The position numbers and the translations under genes were made by a program. The notes under the pieces are model-generated. The model ran no database searches. It saw nothing but the letters and a program-made list of their open reading frames with translations, and was not told the origin of the DNA. A stretch of DNA of 64,000 bases from Isochrysis galbana (taxonomy: Eukaryota; Haptophyta; Isochrysidales; Isochrysidaceae): the NCBI GenBank assembly GCA_018136815.1, contig CM030936.1:6446005-6510004 (forward strand). The letters are read 5' to 3'. How positions within the stretch are numbered: the first letter of the stretch is position 1; each line of letters starts with the position of its first letter. Shown here piece after piece: positions 33,758 to 44,016 of this stretch.

Positions 33758-34030
33758 GCTCCATGACCCTATCGTTTTACCGATAGTTACGAGGGCAAAA
33801 GTTGGTGAAGACTAGCTCTACAGGCTTGGCCATGGAGAGAGCTAAGCATATTTGGGAGGGAAAAAGATGAATTGGAATTGGTCTAGTTGGTGCGGTTGGT
33901 GGGAAGCCCTGATTCCTTCCACCTAAACCTAAACCTAACTGAGCTATCCTCGAGTTACAAAGGCCACAGTCCTTCGAATGCGCATGGAAATCGTAGTGGA
34001 CGCGGTCCTACAATGTAGGACGGAACCAGC
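33758..34030 (-). repeat. Retroposon leader fragment plus TCCTACAATGTAGGA repeat
   Basis: 33758-33795 repeats the leader around ctccatgaccctatcgtttt (hairpin with 6-bp stem CTATCG/CGATAG). The following block to about 34030 shares gaagactagctctacaggctt-type sequence, ggtgggaagccc and a final gcggtcctacaatgtaggac with 39170-39387. A palindrome TCCTACAATGTAGGA ends both copies; a third short copy is at 38745-38762. Confidence 0.7.
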
Positions 34031-34591
34031 TGACCGTATTCTTTTGACATTTCACCACTATACTTATAATATCGCGTAAGGGAAGCGGAAGCGGGCGTGG
34101 CTACGAGATATATGTGCAAGGCCGCGCGCGTGGCGAGATTATTTCTTGGTTCGGGTTAGGTGTTGGGTAGTACTACGGGCGTTTGAAATGAAACTCAAAA
34201 TCATATCTCTCTTCTTAGCGATTTTGATTTACGACAAAATCATAGTTGCGCGCTGTGTGATCTACAATAAAAACTACCAAAGGTAATCGTTATGAGGTGC
34301 ATTCTTTACAATAAAACTACCTAGGCGGTGTGAAGGTCCAAGGAGAAGTGCGCTTGCAGGTGCACTCGTCCTCTTTTCCCCGAGCGATGGGCGAGTGGCG
34401 TGCCGTGCCGCAGGGACTACTCCTCTCGAGCAAGGCCCAACAGTATGAGGCCTCGAGCGACGGCCGCGTGCGCAATACCGCAAGGTACTGAAGGTATCAC
34501 TCCCCACCCTACTACCCCATTCGGGCCAGTGGGGAGCTCATTCCACACCCCAGGAGAGGGGGAACGTCCTTGAGTCGCAAAGTCCCTGGTC
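34031..34591. other. Intergenic, AT-rich stretch then 3' flank
   Basis: AT-rich segment at 34160-34320 with repeated actaccaaaggtaatc/aaactaccta motifs (ataaaaactac at 34266, ataaaactacc at 34311). No gene. The right part is probably 3' UTR of the minus-strand methyltransferase gene. Confidence 0.45.
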
Positions 34592-35950
34592 CTAAATTGC
34601 CTCGGCATCCAAGCACGAATCGCAGACAAGTAGACTCGGCGCTGTCGTGGTGTCAGTACACCCTTCCAGGCCACCGTCCACTGTTTCATCCCTAACCTCC
34701 CTCTTCTTGCGCTCGTCTGAGGGTGCCCAAAACAGCACGGCATTCCGTCCAAAGAACGGCAGATGTGTCCGCTGAATCAAGGAGTGTTTCAACTCCAAGT
34801 AATCAAGGAGCTGCTCATATGTTGTGACTTGTCGCCTTTGAGGGAGGAACTTGGGGATAGCACGAGCGAATACACAGCAAGGCACGACGGCAAAGGGCTT
34901 CCGCAGGCGCAGTGCGGTGTCGATGATGACTTCGGTCGCCTCGTCGGGATGCATACCAACAATCATCGACACACCATCCAATAGCTCACCATGTTCTAAC
35001 TCGAAGTCGGGATCAAACCGCTGTTGTAAGTGTGCAAAAGGGAGTGGCAGTTGCTCCGATGATGAAGCCGCCGATGCATTGCTGTGTCCTGCGTCTGGTG
35101 AATCCGTCATTTGCACGCCTCGACGGCCACTAGCCTCAGGGCTCATCACAGGTGCGCAACGCCCAGTCCCCACTTCCTTCAATTGTTTGCGTTGCCGTCG
35201 ATCGAGTGCGGGTGCTCGTCGCTCATCAATCAGCGTGCACGGGACGCCTTTAAAACTGAGTTCCCAAGACAACGCACCGCGCCCCCCTGCCACGTCAAGA
35301 ACGCCCGATCCCATCAAGAGCTTTTCCTTGCCAAACCTCTGAACTAACCAATCCGCAAACACGGCGGCGCGCTGAGCATTTGATGCTTTGTCATGAGGGT
35401 CGATGGGGTCACCACTTTCACGTGCCAACTGCTTGCGATTCATCAGCCGAGCCTCGACCCACGCTCGGCGCTCCTCTTTCAAATTCTCCGAATGATGTCG
35501 CAGCTTACATCCTCTCCTCGAGCACCTGCCCATATTCACAAAGGCTGGACAAATGCGCTGGAGTAGCGGCTCCATACTCAGCTTCTCCATGGTGCTGCTT
35601 CTTCCGTCTCCATCGCTCGGCCGTTTTGGCAGTTGTGAGTGGCTTGTCCAGTGGGCGCCTCCCCCAGCCTCACGCCATGGTACGACCACCTCGATTGAGT
35701 GCGCCAGGATGCCCGCCTGCGCCTCTGGCGTGCCAGAGACCTTCAGAAGGTCTCCCAGCTTCAGGGAGGAGCGAGCCTCTGCCGCACCGCCGACGCCAGC
35801 ACAGAACTGCTTCACACAGACGGCGACGAGGTGGGGTGGTTGCGACACCTGCACGTCGAGGAAAAGAAGACGCCTTGACAGGGCGCGCTTGCGCACCAGC
35901 GTGCCCGTCGCCTCGCGCAGCGGCGGAGGGTCCGGCGGGAGCGTCGCCAT
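34592..35950 (-). CDS. CCCH zinc-finger and class I methyltransferase protein
   Basis: Intronless, 452 residues from ATG 35950 (MATLPPDPPP). Residues about 15-92 resemble an OB-type or beta-rich domain (GTLVRKRALSRRLLFLDVQV ... LKLGDLLKVSG). A C-x8-C-x4-C-x3-H zinc finger lies at 134-152 (CPAFVNMGRCSRRGCKLRH). A Rossmann SAM-binding motif is visible at 217-225 (VLDVAGGRG) with an acidic residue ending strand 2 (CTLIDERR). The later VGMHPDEATEVIIDTA, FAVVPCCVFAR and TYEQLLDYLELKH segments belong to the same methyltransferase-like family. CCCH plus methyltransferase suggests RNA, perhaps tRNA, as substrate (inference). Divergent from the HPt gene. Confidence 0.75.
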   Translation of the reverse strand: MATLPPDPPPLREATGTLVRKRALSRRLLFLDVQVSQPPHLVAVCVKQFCAGVGGAAEARSSLKLGDLLKVSGTPEAQAGILAHSIEVVVPWREAGGGAHWTSHSQLPKRPSDGDGRSSTMEKLSMEPLLQRICPAFVNMGRCSRRGCKLRHHSENLKEERRAWVEARLMNRKQLARESGDPIDPHDKASNAQRAAVFADWLVQRFGKEKLLMGSGVLDVAGGRGALSWELSFKGVPCTLIDERRAPALDRRQRKQLKEVGTGRCAPVMSPEASGRRGVQMTDSPDAGHSNASAASSSEQLPLPFAHLQQRFDPDFELEHGELLDGVSMIVGMHPDEATEVIIDTALRLRKPFAVVPCCVFARAIPKFLPQRRQVTTYEQLLDYLELKHSLIQRTHLPFFGRNAVLFWAPSDERKKREVRDETVDGGLEGCTDTTTAPSLLVCDSCLDAEAI

Positions 35951-36009
35951 GCTGAAACTGAGGCCACCCAATCAACCCCGAAAAGAAAAACGGACGCTCC
36001 TAAACAGAA

Positions 36010-36360
36010 CGCATCCACCTACTTTTATATAAGTGGGGGGCAACCCTCCCAGTCCTCCTGTGTGTGGGCCCGCACAACCCATCCCCCCCCCCCGCAGCCT
36101 TTGCCTTCTGGCAGGGGGCTGGGCACTCCCCCAGACCGGAGCCAGACCCCCCTCGTGGGCGCGGCGGCGGGTGGGAAGACTCGGCACTCCCACGCCCACG
36201 CCCGCGACAGGAGGTGGACTCTTACTCTCCAAGAGTCCACGAACCTGCGACCGATTTCGACAAGAAACGCCCCCCGCCTCCCTTCCCCCTCCCCCCGCGG
36301 GCCTCGCAGCCCCCCCCCCCCCCCCGCCCCCCCCCCCCCCAGTGAGTGTATATCACAGGA
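36010..36360. repeat. Palindrome-ended repeat (second family) and C runs
   Basis: Starts with ACTTTTATATAAGT (36020-36033), then GC-rich sequence resembling the inverted ends at 19309 and 47094 (gtgggcccgcacaaccca; ggcagggggctgggc). It ends in C-runs at 36310-36341. The repeat sits in the divergent promoter region of the methyltransferase and HPt genes. Confidence 0.65.
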
Positions 36361-36761
36361 GCGGAGAGGGGGGGAGTAGGGGGAAGAAGGAGAAGGCGAG
36401 AGGAGAGAGAGGAGGAGGGAGAAGGGAGCGAGGGAGGGAGGGAGGGAGGGAGGAGGGAGGAGGGAGGGGGAGGGAGGAGGGAGGAGGGAGGAGGGAGGAG
36501 GGAGGAGGGAGGAGAGAGGAGAGAGGAGAGAGGAGAGAGGAGAAAGGAGAAAGGAGAAAGGAGGGAGGGAGGGAGGGAGGGAGGGAGGGAGGGAGGAGAG
36601 AGGAGAGCGGAGAGAGGAGAGCGGAGAGCGGAGAGCGGAGAGAGGAGAGAGGAGAGAGGAGAGAGGAGAGAGGAGAGAGGAGAGAGGAGAGAGGAGAGAG
36701 GAGAGAGGAGAGAGGAGAGAGGAGAGAGAGGAGAGAGGGAGAGAGGGAGAGAGGAGAGAGG

Positions 36762-36800
<39 letters not shown>
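36361..36800. repeat. Polypurine GA/GGA tract, about 440 bp
   Basis: Almost pure purine repeats (ggagggag, gagagag, agcggag) on the plus strand, ending about 80 bp before the HPt start. Long Arg-Glu and Ser-Leu frames across it are artefacts. Confidence 0.95.
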
Positions 36801-36801
<1 letters not shown>

Positions 36802-36881
36802 GAGAGACACGAAACGAAGAATAACGGGCGGAGAGAGGCAGCAGGCGGCTGAGGACGAGAGGGGGACAGCGCCGAGGAAAG

Positions 36882-37280
36882 ATGATGGAGGTGTTGCCCG
36901 CCAACCTCGAAGCCTTGCCGGTGGTGGACACGGACGAGGCGCAGCGGCAATTTGGGATGGATACAGATATTCTGTTCAAGCTAGTGCAGCACTTTCTCAA
37001 GTCATCAGCCGTCGTGATCGAGGACATGACCATCTGCCTCCGTGAGGGAGACTACACCGCCCTGGCAAGGGACGCTCACAAGATCAAGGGAAGCGCTCTG
37101 TACGTGGCGGCGAAGCAGCTGTCGGCGTGCGGTGCAGCACTCGAGAAGCACGCCAAGGCCGCCGAGCAGGAGAATCGCAGCCTCGACCGAACTGACCTCG
37201 AAAGAGCAGACCAACTGATAGCGCAGGTTCAGACCGCCTTTGAGAGAGTGAAACAGTTCAACTTCTCAAGTGAGGTCTAG
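36882..37280 (+). CDS. Histidine phosphotransfer (HPt) protein
   Basis: Intronless, 132 residues from ATG 36882 (MMEVLPANLE). The HPt signature A-H-K-I-K-G-S-A lies at residues 65-72, with His66 the predicted phospho-acceptor. The flanking helices (TDILFKLVQHFLKSS; TALARDAHKIKG; LSACGAALEKHAKAAE) fit the four-helix bundle. HPt proteins relay phosphate between hybrid histidine kinases and response regulators. No kinase or receiver gene is in this window, so partners are elsewhere. Length matches plant and yeast HPt proteins (about 130-170). Confidence 0.93.
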   Translation: MMEVLPANLEALPVVDTDEAQRQFGMDTDILFKLVQHFLKSSAVVIEDMTICLREGDYTALARDAHKIKGSALYVAAKQLSACGAALEKHAKAAEQENRSLDRTDLERADQLIAQVQTAFERVKQFNFSSEV

Positions 37281-39415
37281 TTCGGATTATTATCGTGGAC
37301 GCCCGCTCCACTCTTTCTGTGTAACGCATGAATATGCCCCATACCACCTATCGGTACTGTGCATTCGCTCAGATGGGGCCGAGAGACCACCAAGCATCTG
37401 TGCCTCCTTCAGAGGCTTGCTCGCCATGTTCCGCTCGATCAAGCTGGCATCGACCAATTCAACGTCAAAAAACGCGAGGACAGGGTCTGGCACGCTCGCT
37501 ATGAGTGCTACTGCTGCGACCTATGTTTCTGTGGCGAGCATATCGTTGGGGAGAGCGCATGCGATCTCGGCCGAGCACCCATCGGTTGGACGCCTCGCTA
37601 GCTGTTGGTATTGCCATCCTTGGACAATCATTATTTCGCCATCTGCCTCGGCGCCACTTTCCTGATCGACTTGGCGTCGTCTTCATGTCCCTATATCTTT
37701 GTGAGCTTGTGATTCATGATTTCGGAGCTCGACAAACTTACCCCGCCGTTCGAAACGTCGCATATGGGCGCAAAGTGCGCACAATTTGTGCACACGCGCC
37801 CCCCTTCAGTGAACTTGACACTCGGCCTCATTGCGGGAGCTTTCTCTCCTGACCCCTCGGGTTTTGATGGGGAAGTAGTCCTAGTCTCATCAACGTTGCT
37901 ACTGGCTCCAGTAGCTATGTGCTTATTCTCACATGCGCTCGATGTGAGGTACCACACTTGATGAGAGATCCTATCGGCTACCATTACTTGTAATATATTG
38001 TCTCTGTGCATTGTAAATAATACCTCCGTCTCAAAACTCAAGAAATTATTCTATACCTTGACAAGGCGTTGGAAAACATGAACCGCAACCTTGAGGGAAG
38101 ATTGCGGGTATACTGTATACTCTAGTACACTCTGGCTTACAAGACGCATGACGCATGACGCATGCCGATCGAGGGCAGGAAAAGCAAAATCTTAAAAAAC
38201 TAGCCGCTACATGCACGGCGTGAGGCAGGTTGCTAGTGCTACTCCTAACTACCCTCCCTTTCATGCCACTCCCCTTTCCCCTCCCCCCTCTTCCTTTCTT
38301 GGCCGATGGAGGGAGGGGAGGCCGCGCGCGCTGCTTCGACCAGGGGCGTGAGAAATAGGGGGTGCAAGAGTAAGTGATATCGTTGTGCGGGTGCTCTTCC
38401 AGCCCTCTTGGGGGCCGGTCTTCAGTAGAAACTTTTTCTTTGTTCAGAGGATTCATGTTATATTTCTGATGCCTAGTTCAGTTGCTACTGCGCCAAAACG
38501 TCTGAGATTTCCAAGTTAAAGTGTCGCATCCGCGATCGACCTTTTTGTTTTAGAAGTTGTTTGCGTTTCTATGTTCCCTCCTTGCAGGCTAGCCACTAGT
38601 CACCGTCGCAGGGTCCTACATTCGTCCATTCGCCCTTGTTGCCCTCGCCTCCTTTGTCGCCTCCCTTGCCGCCTGCTTGCCCCTCACCTGGCTTACCTCC
38701 TTGCGTGCTCCTCGGATAAAGGTACCCAGCAGCTTTATAGGACGAGTCCTACAATGTAGGACGACGTTGTGAACTATGAAGACACGGTTCAATCTAGGAA
38801 TGGGGTGCTAGGATTTGGTTTCTGTGTTCATCTCATTGCCCTCATTGAGTCCTCCTAGAGGCTCAAGACACCATTCTCAAAGCATAATGAGTTACTTGCC
38901 ACTCGCACTCGCGGAAGCCTTCCCGGCAAAAAACGGCGTTGTCCTACGAATTGCCGCAAACACCCGAGGACACGATTTGAGGCTCATGATGAGCTCCCTA
39001 GAACTTGCTCCCACGAGATGAAATGCTCTTTTGCATGGGTTCTTTTCGACCTTCAGTGGAGACCAAGCTTGGTTTTGAAGCCCAATGAGAGTTTTGGCTG
39101 CTTTTGCCTCTTGCGGGGCAAAAACAAAACTCTCGACGCACCAGGTGGCCTCCGATGGCCGAAGTACTCAGTTCACGCTGGAGCCGAAAGCTCGGTTAAG
39201 ACGAAGTCTACAGCCTTGGCCATAGTGGGAGCTAAGGATCTCAAGACTGAGTTTTGGGACTATCCTTCAGTTGGTGGGAAGTCCCAATCCTTCACTCTGC
39301 ACTCTCGAAAGTTGTGTGGCTTTCAAGCTCAGGGTCCTACAAATACACCGAAATCGTAGGACGCGGTCCTATAATGTAGGACGGAACTTTTTAGCCGTCC
39401 TCGCGTTTTAGGCTA
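37281..39415. other. Intergenic, no gene; repeat copies at 38.2, 38.7 and 39.2 kb
   Basis: No supported coding sequence. 38190-38370 is an inverted relative of 50640-50850 (shared ggcaggttgctagtgct/agcaaaagcactctgcct region and a ggggcgtgag block). 39170-39387 is the second copy of the 33795-34030 repeat, ending gcggtcctataatgtaggac. 38745-38762 has the same TCCTACAATGTAGGA palindrome. Confidence 0.55.
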
Positions 39416-39525
39416 AGTCTAGGGCCAGGCAGAAATATTCAGGATATTCCGCGGGATATTTGGGTGGATATCGCCCAGCGGGATATTCAGGATATTTTGC
39501 GGGATATTTGGGCTGCCCCAAGGCA
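39416..39525. repeat. GGATATT-type tandem repeats
   Basis: Five or more copies of (c/g)gggatatt(t/c) within 90 bp, alternating with aggatatt. No gene. It immediately precedes the integrase-tail ORF region. Confidence 0.7.
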
Positions 39526-39759
39526 TGAGCGCAAAAATAAATTCCCCTTACAACAAGAACACCATGGCCGGCGGCACTTGGCGCCAAAACCCAAATCCGG
39601 TGCGAGCTCAGTGAGTTCAACTCTCGATGCACGTAATATTTGTGCATGTTACTGTGATACTCCGTGAGCCCTTCGGGAGCTGAGTCGCATGGGAAGGGCA
39701 CTGCTGGCGGGGGAACGTGCACCCATCTCTCGCTCCCGCGCTCCCACTTCTCCTCAGCG

Positions 39760-40563
39760 ATGCCTCTCCGAGGTCGGATTCTCGTTGAAGTCGGCGATGT
39801 TAGAACCCCCCGCCCTGCAGCTCTGGCCTCTGCGCTCTTCATCACATCATCACGTGCACACAGATTGCCCATCTCACACCACCGCCCGCCCTCCTTGCGT
39901 GCAGCCTTGCGCTCACGCGTCACAAACGAGTCGCCCCTGCCTCTCGGCGAGAGCGAGGACCACGAGCACGAGCACGAGGACATGGAGGAGAGCTCGGAGT
40001 ACGACGACGACGAGGGCGAGGAGAGCGACGGCGTGGGCGTCACCGACCTGACGGGTGACACGCGCGACATCGCCCTGAAGGTTGGCGCGAGGGCCTCTCA
40101 CAACGAGTACGGCCTCATCAGTGTGGTCGCCCTACATGGCAGCGGCAATGTCCAGGTACTGTATGGGCGGCAGCCGCAAAGGGTCGTCCTTTATGGACGA
40201 GAGCTCAGGCTTCCTGTCCAGCTGGCTGAACCAACCCTCCCGCGGGATGAGAGGTCTACTCTACGACCATCGATTGCGCAGTATGCGGACACTCTTAACA
40301 ATCTCATGACCGTTGCTTGGCGCGCCGCCCTCGATGCGACCCAAAGTGCTCAGAGGGAGTCCGTGCGGAACGCTACTTTGAAGTCTCGCACTGGTGTTAC
40401 TTTTCAACTTGGAGATAGGGTTTGCCGCCGCATCCCGGGGCACGCTAACAAACTCCAATTCCTCTACTCCGGTCCCTACCGAGTTGAAGCCAAGATCTCG
40501 GACACGCGCTACCGGCTCCGCGATCTCGAAAACCGCAAGATCAAGGACGAAATCCACATGTGA
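39760..40563 (+). pseudogene. ORF ending in a Ty3/Gypsy integrase C-terminal tail
   Basis: From ATG 39760 (MPLRGRILVE) the frame encodes about 267 residues. Residues about 65-100 are an acidic, His-rich stretch (ESEDHEHEHEDMEESSEYDD). From about 140 on it matches the end of Ty3/Gypsy integrase: LYGRELRLPVQL, a helical stretch, FQLGDRVCRRIPGHANKL, then GPYRVEAKISDTRYRLRDLE (GPY/F module) and KDEIHM. It stops at 40563, where a family tail usually continues for a few dozen residues and where the next repeat element begins. The catalytic core, RT and LTRs are not in the window. It is either a decayed insertion or a tail captured by another frame. Confidence 0.65.
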
Positions 40564-41625
40564 AGAAAATTTTTCGGGATATAATGCCCTTATCTCTCCA
40601 AAATCCAAAATCTACGTAAAAAATAAGGCCCTTACCAAGTATAAATAACACCCTTACTTTGGCCCTTACCCGGCACGCCAGACAATGGCATTAGTAATGG
40701 TAATGGCCTTAAATAATGCTGTAAAGTAATGCAGTAGTGCTGTTCGGCCCGCTCTCCCTCGCGCGCGCGCGCGGCGAGCCCACCCACCCCCGCCCCGCCC
40801 CTTACAGTACAGTATACACTATTGTGCTAAAGAGTACGTACTGTACAGTACTCCACACTCCACTTGCGAAACGACGAAACGACCCCCCCTTCATTTCTTC
40901 ATCTCTCGACCTCCTCAATTAATGTAAATGGGGAAGGGCGGGAAAGGCGGCAAACAACGGCGCTTCCACGTTTTCTCGCTGTGGGTGGGTGTGCGTGAGC
41001 GTGTGCATGTGTGTGAGCGTGAGCGTGTGCGTGTGTGCGTGAGCATGTGAGCATGTGCGTGTGTGCAGCTATAGTCAGTCGTCGGTTGGCACGCGGGCCC
41101 GGCGGTGGCCGCAGGAGGATACGTGTTTCATGGATTGATTATTGATTCTGCGAGGGTTGTGTGGTTGTGTGTGGTCTCTGGCTGAGGGTTGTGGGTTGTT
41201 GGGGAAGGGGCGGGGGAGCATGGACTGGGAGGAGGGGGGGGAGAGAAGGGGGCACCTTGGATATTGGGCCCGGGACCACGGCACCACGGGACTGAAGAGC
41301 CACCAATTGGTCAAAGCACCGCCGCGTAGCGGCGCCTTCGGTGACGCCACTTTGCTTGCGGACTTGCGACCCAGCGGCCTATGTAACGCCCTTACTAAGG
41401 CCCTTACACCACCGCGCCTACCTCAATGCCCTTACCCTGAATTACGCATGTACACCGTGCCGCGGGCAATGCCATTGTTTGGCTACACCGGTTCACGCGG
41501 CTGTATGTCTATGTCGCCCGCCCGCGTAATGCCGTTCTGGGGGTAATGCCCTTACTTTTAAGGCCCTTAAAAGTAACTATTGCAAGCCTTGCTAGTTTTC
41601 CCCATAGCCACCAAGGCTTGTATTA
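40564..41625. mobile_element. Element 1 with subterminal cccttac-type motif arrays
   Basis: Begins at a shared left motif aaaatttttcgggatataa and carries clusters of (g/a)taa(g/t)(g)cccttac motifs at 40580-40715 and again at 41385-41570. It ends near ttaaaagtaactattgcaagccttgctag. The interior is GC-rich with GTGTGC repeats (40985-41065) and no recognisable transposase. Arrays of transposase-binding repeats near both ends are typical of hAT and CACTA elements (family knowledge). Exact ends and TSD were not resolved. Confidence 0.5.
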
Positions 41626-41642
41626 ATTATGGCCCGCCCGGC

Positions 41643-43225
41643 CTAAGGGCGAGGAAAATTTTTCGGGATATAAGGCCTTATGGCTTTGGAAATCCGCACT
41701 TTAGAAGTAAGGCCTTACTTTACGTAAGGCCTTACTTAAGGGCTTACATCGGGGCATCCACAATGACCATAAGTAAGGGCTTACCTCGCTTACTTATGTC
41801 TCCGCCGCCTGCCCCCCTCCCCCCCGCCGCCCGCCGGCCCGCTCTCCCCGCTCTCCCCACTGCACACCTCGCGCGATCTCCCCTCCCCCTATAGGCCCGC
41901 GCCCCGCCCCCCCCTACCGCCCCCTAAGGCCGCCCCGCCCGCGACCCACCCCGCCCCACCCCCTTCTCCCTCTCGCGCCGTTCGCGCCACAACGCCACAA
42001 CCCCCCCTCCCCCGGCCTTACCCCCCCTCCCCCCCCCCCCCCCTTCCCCTTGCTCCCCCCCCCTGCTCCCCCCCGCGCCCCGCCCGCGCCCCCTCCCCTC
42101 CCACCCCTCCTTGGCTTCCCGCCCCACCTCCGGCTCCCCCCCTTCGCGCCTCTCTCCTCTCTCCTCCCACCCCGTACCCCCATCCCCAACGCGCTGCGCA
42201 CTGCGCACTGCGCACTGCGCACCCAAACGAGCGGACGAGCCACCGAATGTACAAAGAGCAGGGTCGTGGACATTGAGCGCATTGTGAAGGCCTACATTGC
42301 CAAGCATGGTCGAAAGAAAGAGGACGGCAAGAAACAGCGTACAGAAGGCGGGGCAGGGCCGTTGCAGGCGGATCCGGTTTTGATCGGTGAGCAGGAACCG
42401 GATGAGGATGTGGTGCTCGAGGCCGACAATGAATCCGAGGTTGACAGTGACACCGACCAGGCAATGGCGACAATAGCCATCGCTTTCGATGACTCCCACC
42501 TGCCGGGATCTGCCAAAGACGTTATGCATGAAGCGGCAGATTTGAACTATGACGACCCTGAGATTGAACACATGATGGATGACGCGTTCCACACTATGGA
42601 AGAATCGGCGCGGCTTCTTGCAGGTTCGTGGAATGTGTGACAGCTTGGCGTTATATGTTTATGAAAAGTTGTAGTAGCTTGTGTATGTCGTTATGAGTAA
42701 TGAATGAGTAATGAGTAATGAGTGGAATAATCTGAATTATGGATATAATTAATGCGGGAGGAGCGCGAGTGCGGGAGCGCGAGTGCGGGAGCGTCCCATA
42801 GTGTTTTACTGAAGGGTTGGTGTAGGGTAATGCGTAATGCACATGTTGCCCATGGGCTCTCATACTCTCATAGGCATAGGGCATAGGGCTCTCATTGACG
42901 AGGCTGAGGGAGGAGAGGAGGAGGAGACATAAAGATAATATACAATCGCGCGCGGAGCGCGCGGAGCGCTCACGCTCACGGTGACGCCAGTGGGCCATGG
43001 TAAGTAAGGCCTTATTGTATGAGTAAGGCCTTACCATTCTGCGTAAGGCCTTCTCGTGCAAGTAAGGCCTTATCTGGGGCTAGGCATATGGTTTGCTGGG
43101 CCATGGTGGGGGCAGGCATAATCTAAGGCTTACCCGGGCCGGCGGTAAGGCCATTATGAGGGTAAGGCCTTACGTTTAAGGGCCTTAAAAGTAACTAATA
43201 CAAGCCTTGATAGCCACGCATGAGG
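41643..43225. mobile_element. Element 2 with GTAAGGCCTTAC subterminal arrays
   Basis: Same left motif (aaaatttttcgggatataa at 41658) and same right end (ttaaaagtaactaatacaagccttgatag near 43190) as element 1, in the same orientation. At least four GTAAGGCCTTAC-like palindromes lie at 41665-41790 and at least five at 42995-43175. It holds a C-rich run (41820-42180) and the acidic open frame at 42245-42640. Element 1 has the cccttac variant, element 2 mostly ggccttac. Confidence 0.55.
42245..42640 (+). CDS. Acidic open frame inside element 2, unknown
   Basis: Open to the TGA at 42638-42640 and coding-like from about 42245. It has a VVDIERIVKAYIAKHGRKKE segment followed by Asp/Glu-rich sequence (EQEPDEDVVLEADNESEVDS, YDDPEIEHMMDDAFH). 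Upstream the same frame is translated C-rich simple sequence, so this may be a 3' exon whose acceptor lies near 42240. The first in-frame ATG (at 42462) is too far in to be a convincing start. No known domain. Its place between motif arrays suggests an element-encoded protein. Confidence 0.35.
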   Translation, partial: ECTKSRVVDIERIVKAYIAKHGRKKEDGKKQRTEGGAGPLQADPVLIGEQEPDEDVVLEADNESEVDSDTDQAMATIAIAFDDSHLPGSAKDVMHEAADLNYDDPEIEHMMDDAFHTMEESARLLAGSWNV

Positions 43226-44016
43226 CGAGAATATTCAAAGACGTTTTTTCAACTCAACGACCCCCCCCCCGTTGACTCGCTGTTGTTGAGGCCTTTCGGC
43301 TCGAAGAATTCGCTTAAGCTATCCGACTTTTGAATCGAAAGGAATCGTAACCTACACGGCTTTGAATAACCGGTGATCGACCATCGTGGAGGCGTCGTCT
43401 TCTTCGCCCTTTCGCGCCCCCCCCCCCCCCTCCACCCCCCCCGCGCGCCCAACGGCAATCGATAGAGATCTCCACTCTTTGGGACCGACTGCAATTCGAT
43501 GAAGGCGCGCGACTGTTCTGAAGCGCTCGACGAGCAGTAATCTCCGCGATGAATCTTGTGGTATCTGCACCCCAATCGTACATACGGTTTCGAAGGCCGC
43601 GCGCTCTCGAGGAATGCTTCTGTAACAACTTTTTCAGCACTTCCCCGCTCTTGGGGGCTGAGACCACCTGGCCGGCCACAGCGGGCGGAGAGGGCGAGGG
43701 GAGGGGAAGGCGGCGGGGAAAGAGAGAGGGGGGGGGGGGGGGGGGGGAGAGAGAGAACAGGGCTGCTCTGTGACAAGAGAGAGAGAGAGAGAGAGAATCC
43801 TCTAATCTTCTCACAAGAGAACAAGGGTCCTGGCATCGCGCGAGGTGCCGCCCCTCTCTCTTCCCGTGGCTTCTTGGCCACGTCCTCCGTCTTCCCCCTC
43901 TCGATACTTGAACAGTTGGGTGCCCTCTTCTTCTCCTTTATCACCTAGCCGAACACGAGACTCCACCATTTCGTCCTTGTGGTCTTGCGGCAAGCCAGGC
44001 GGGAAGATCGTCTTGA
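43226..44016. other. Upstream region of the HAD gene, purine tract
   Basis: No gene. Contains C/G runs (43261, 43421 and 43728) and a purine tract at 43681-43797 with GA repeats, about 220 bp before the HAD start codon. Confidence 0.6.

Noticed and set aside
39540-39600. LTR or primer-binding site near ttggcgccaaaa
   Set aside because: No matching second LTR or polypurine-tract pair was found; one short motif is not enough.
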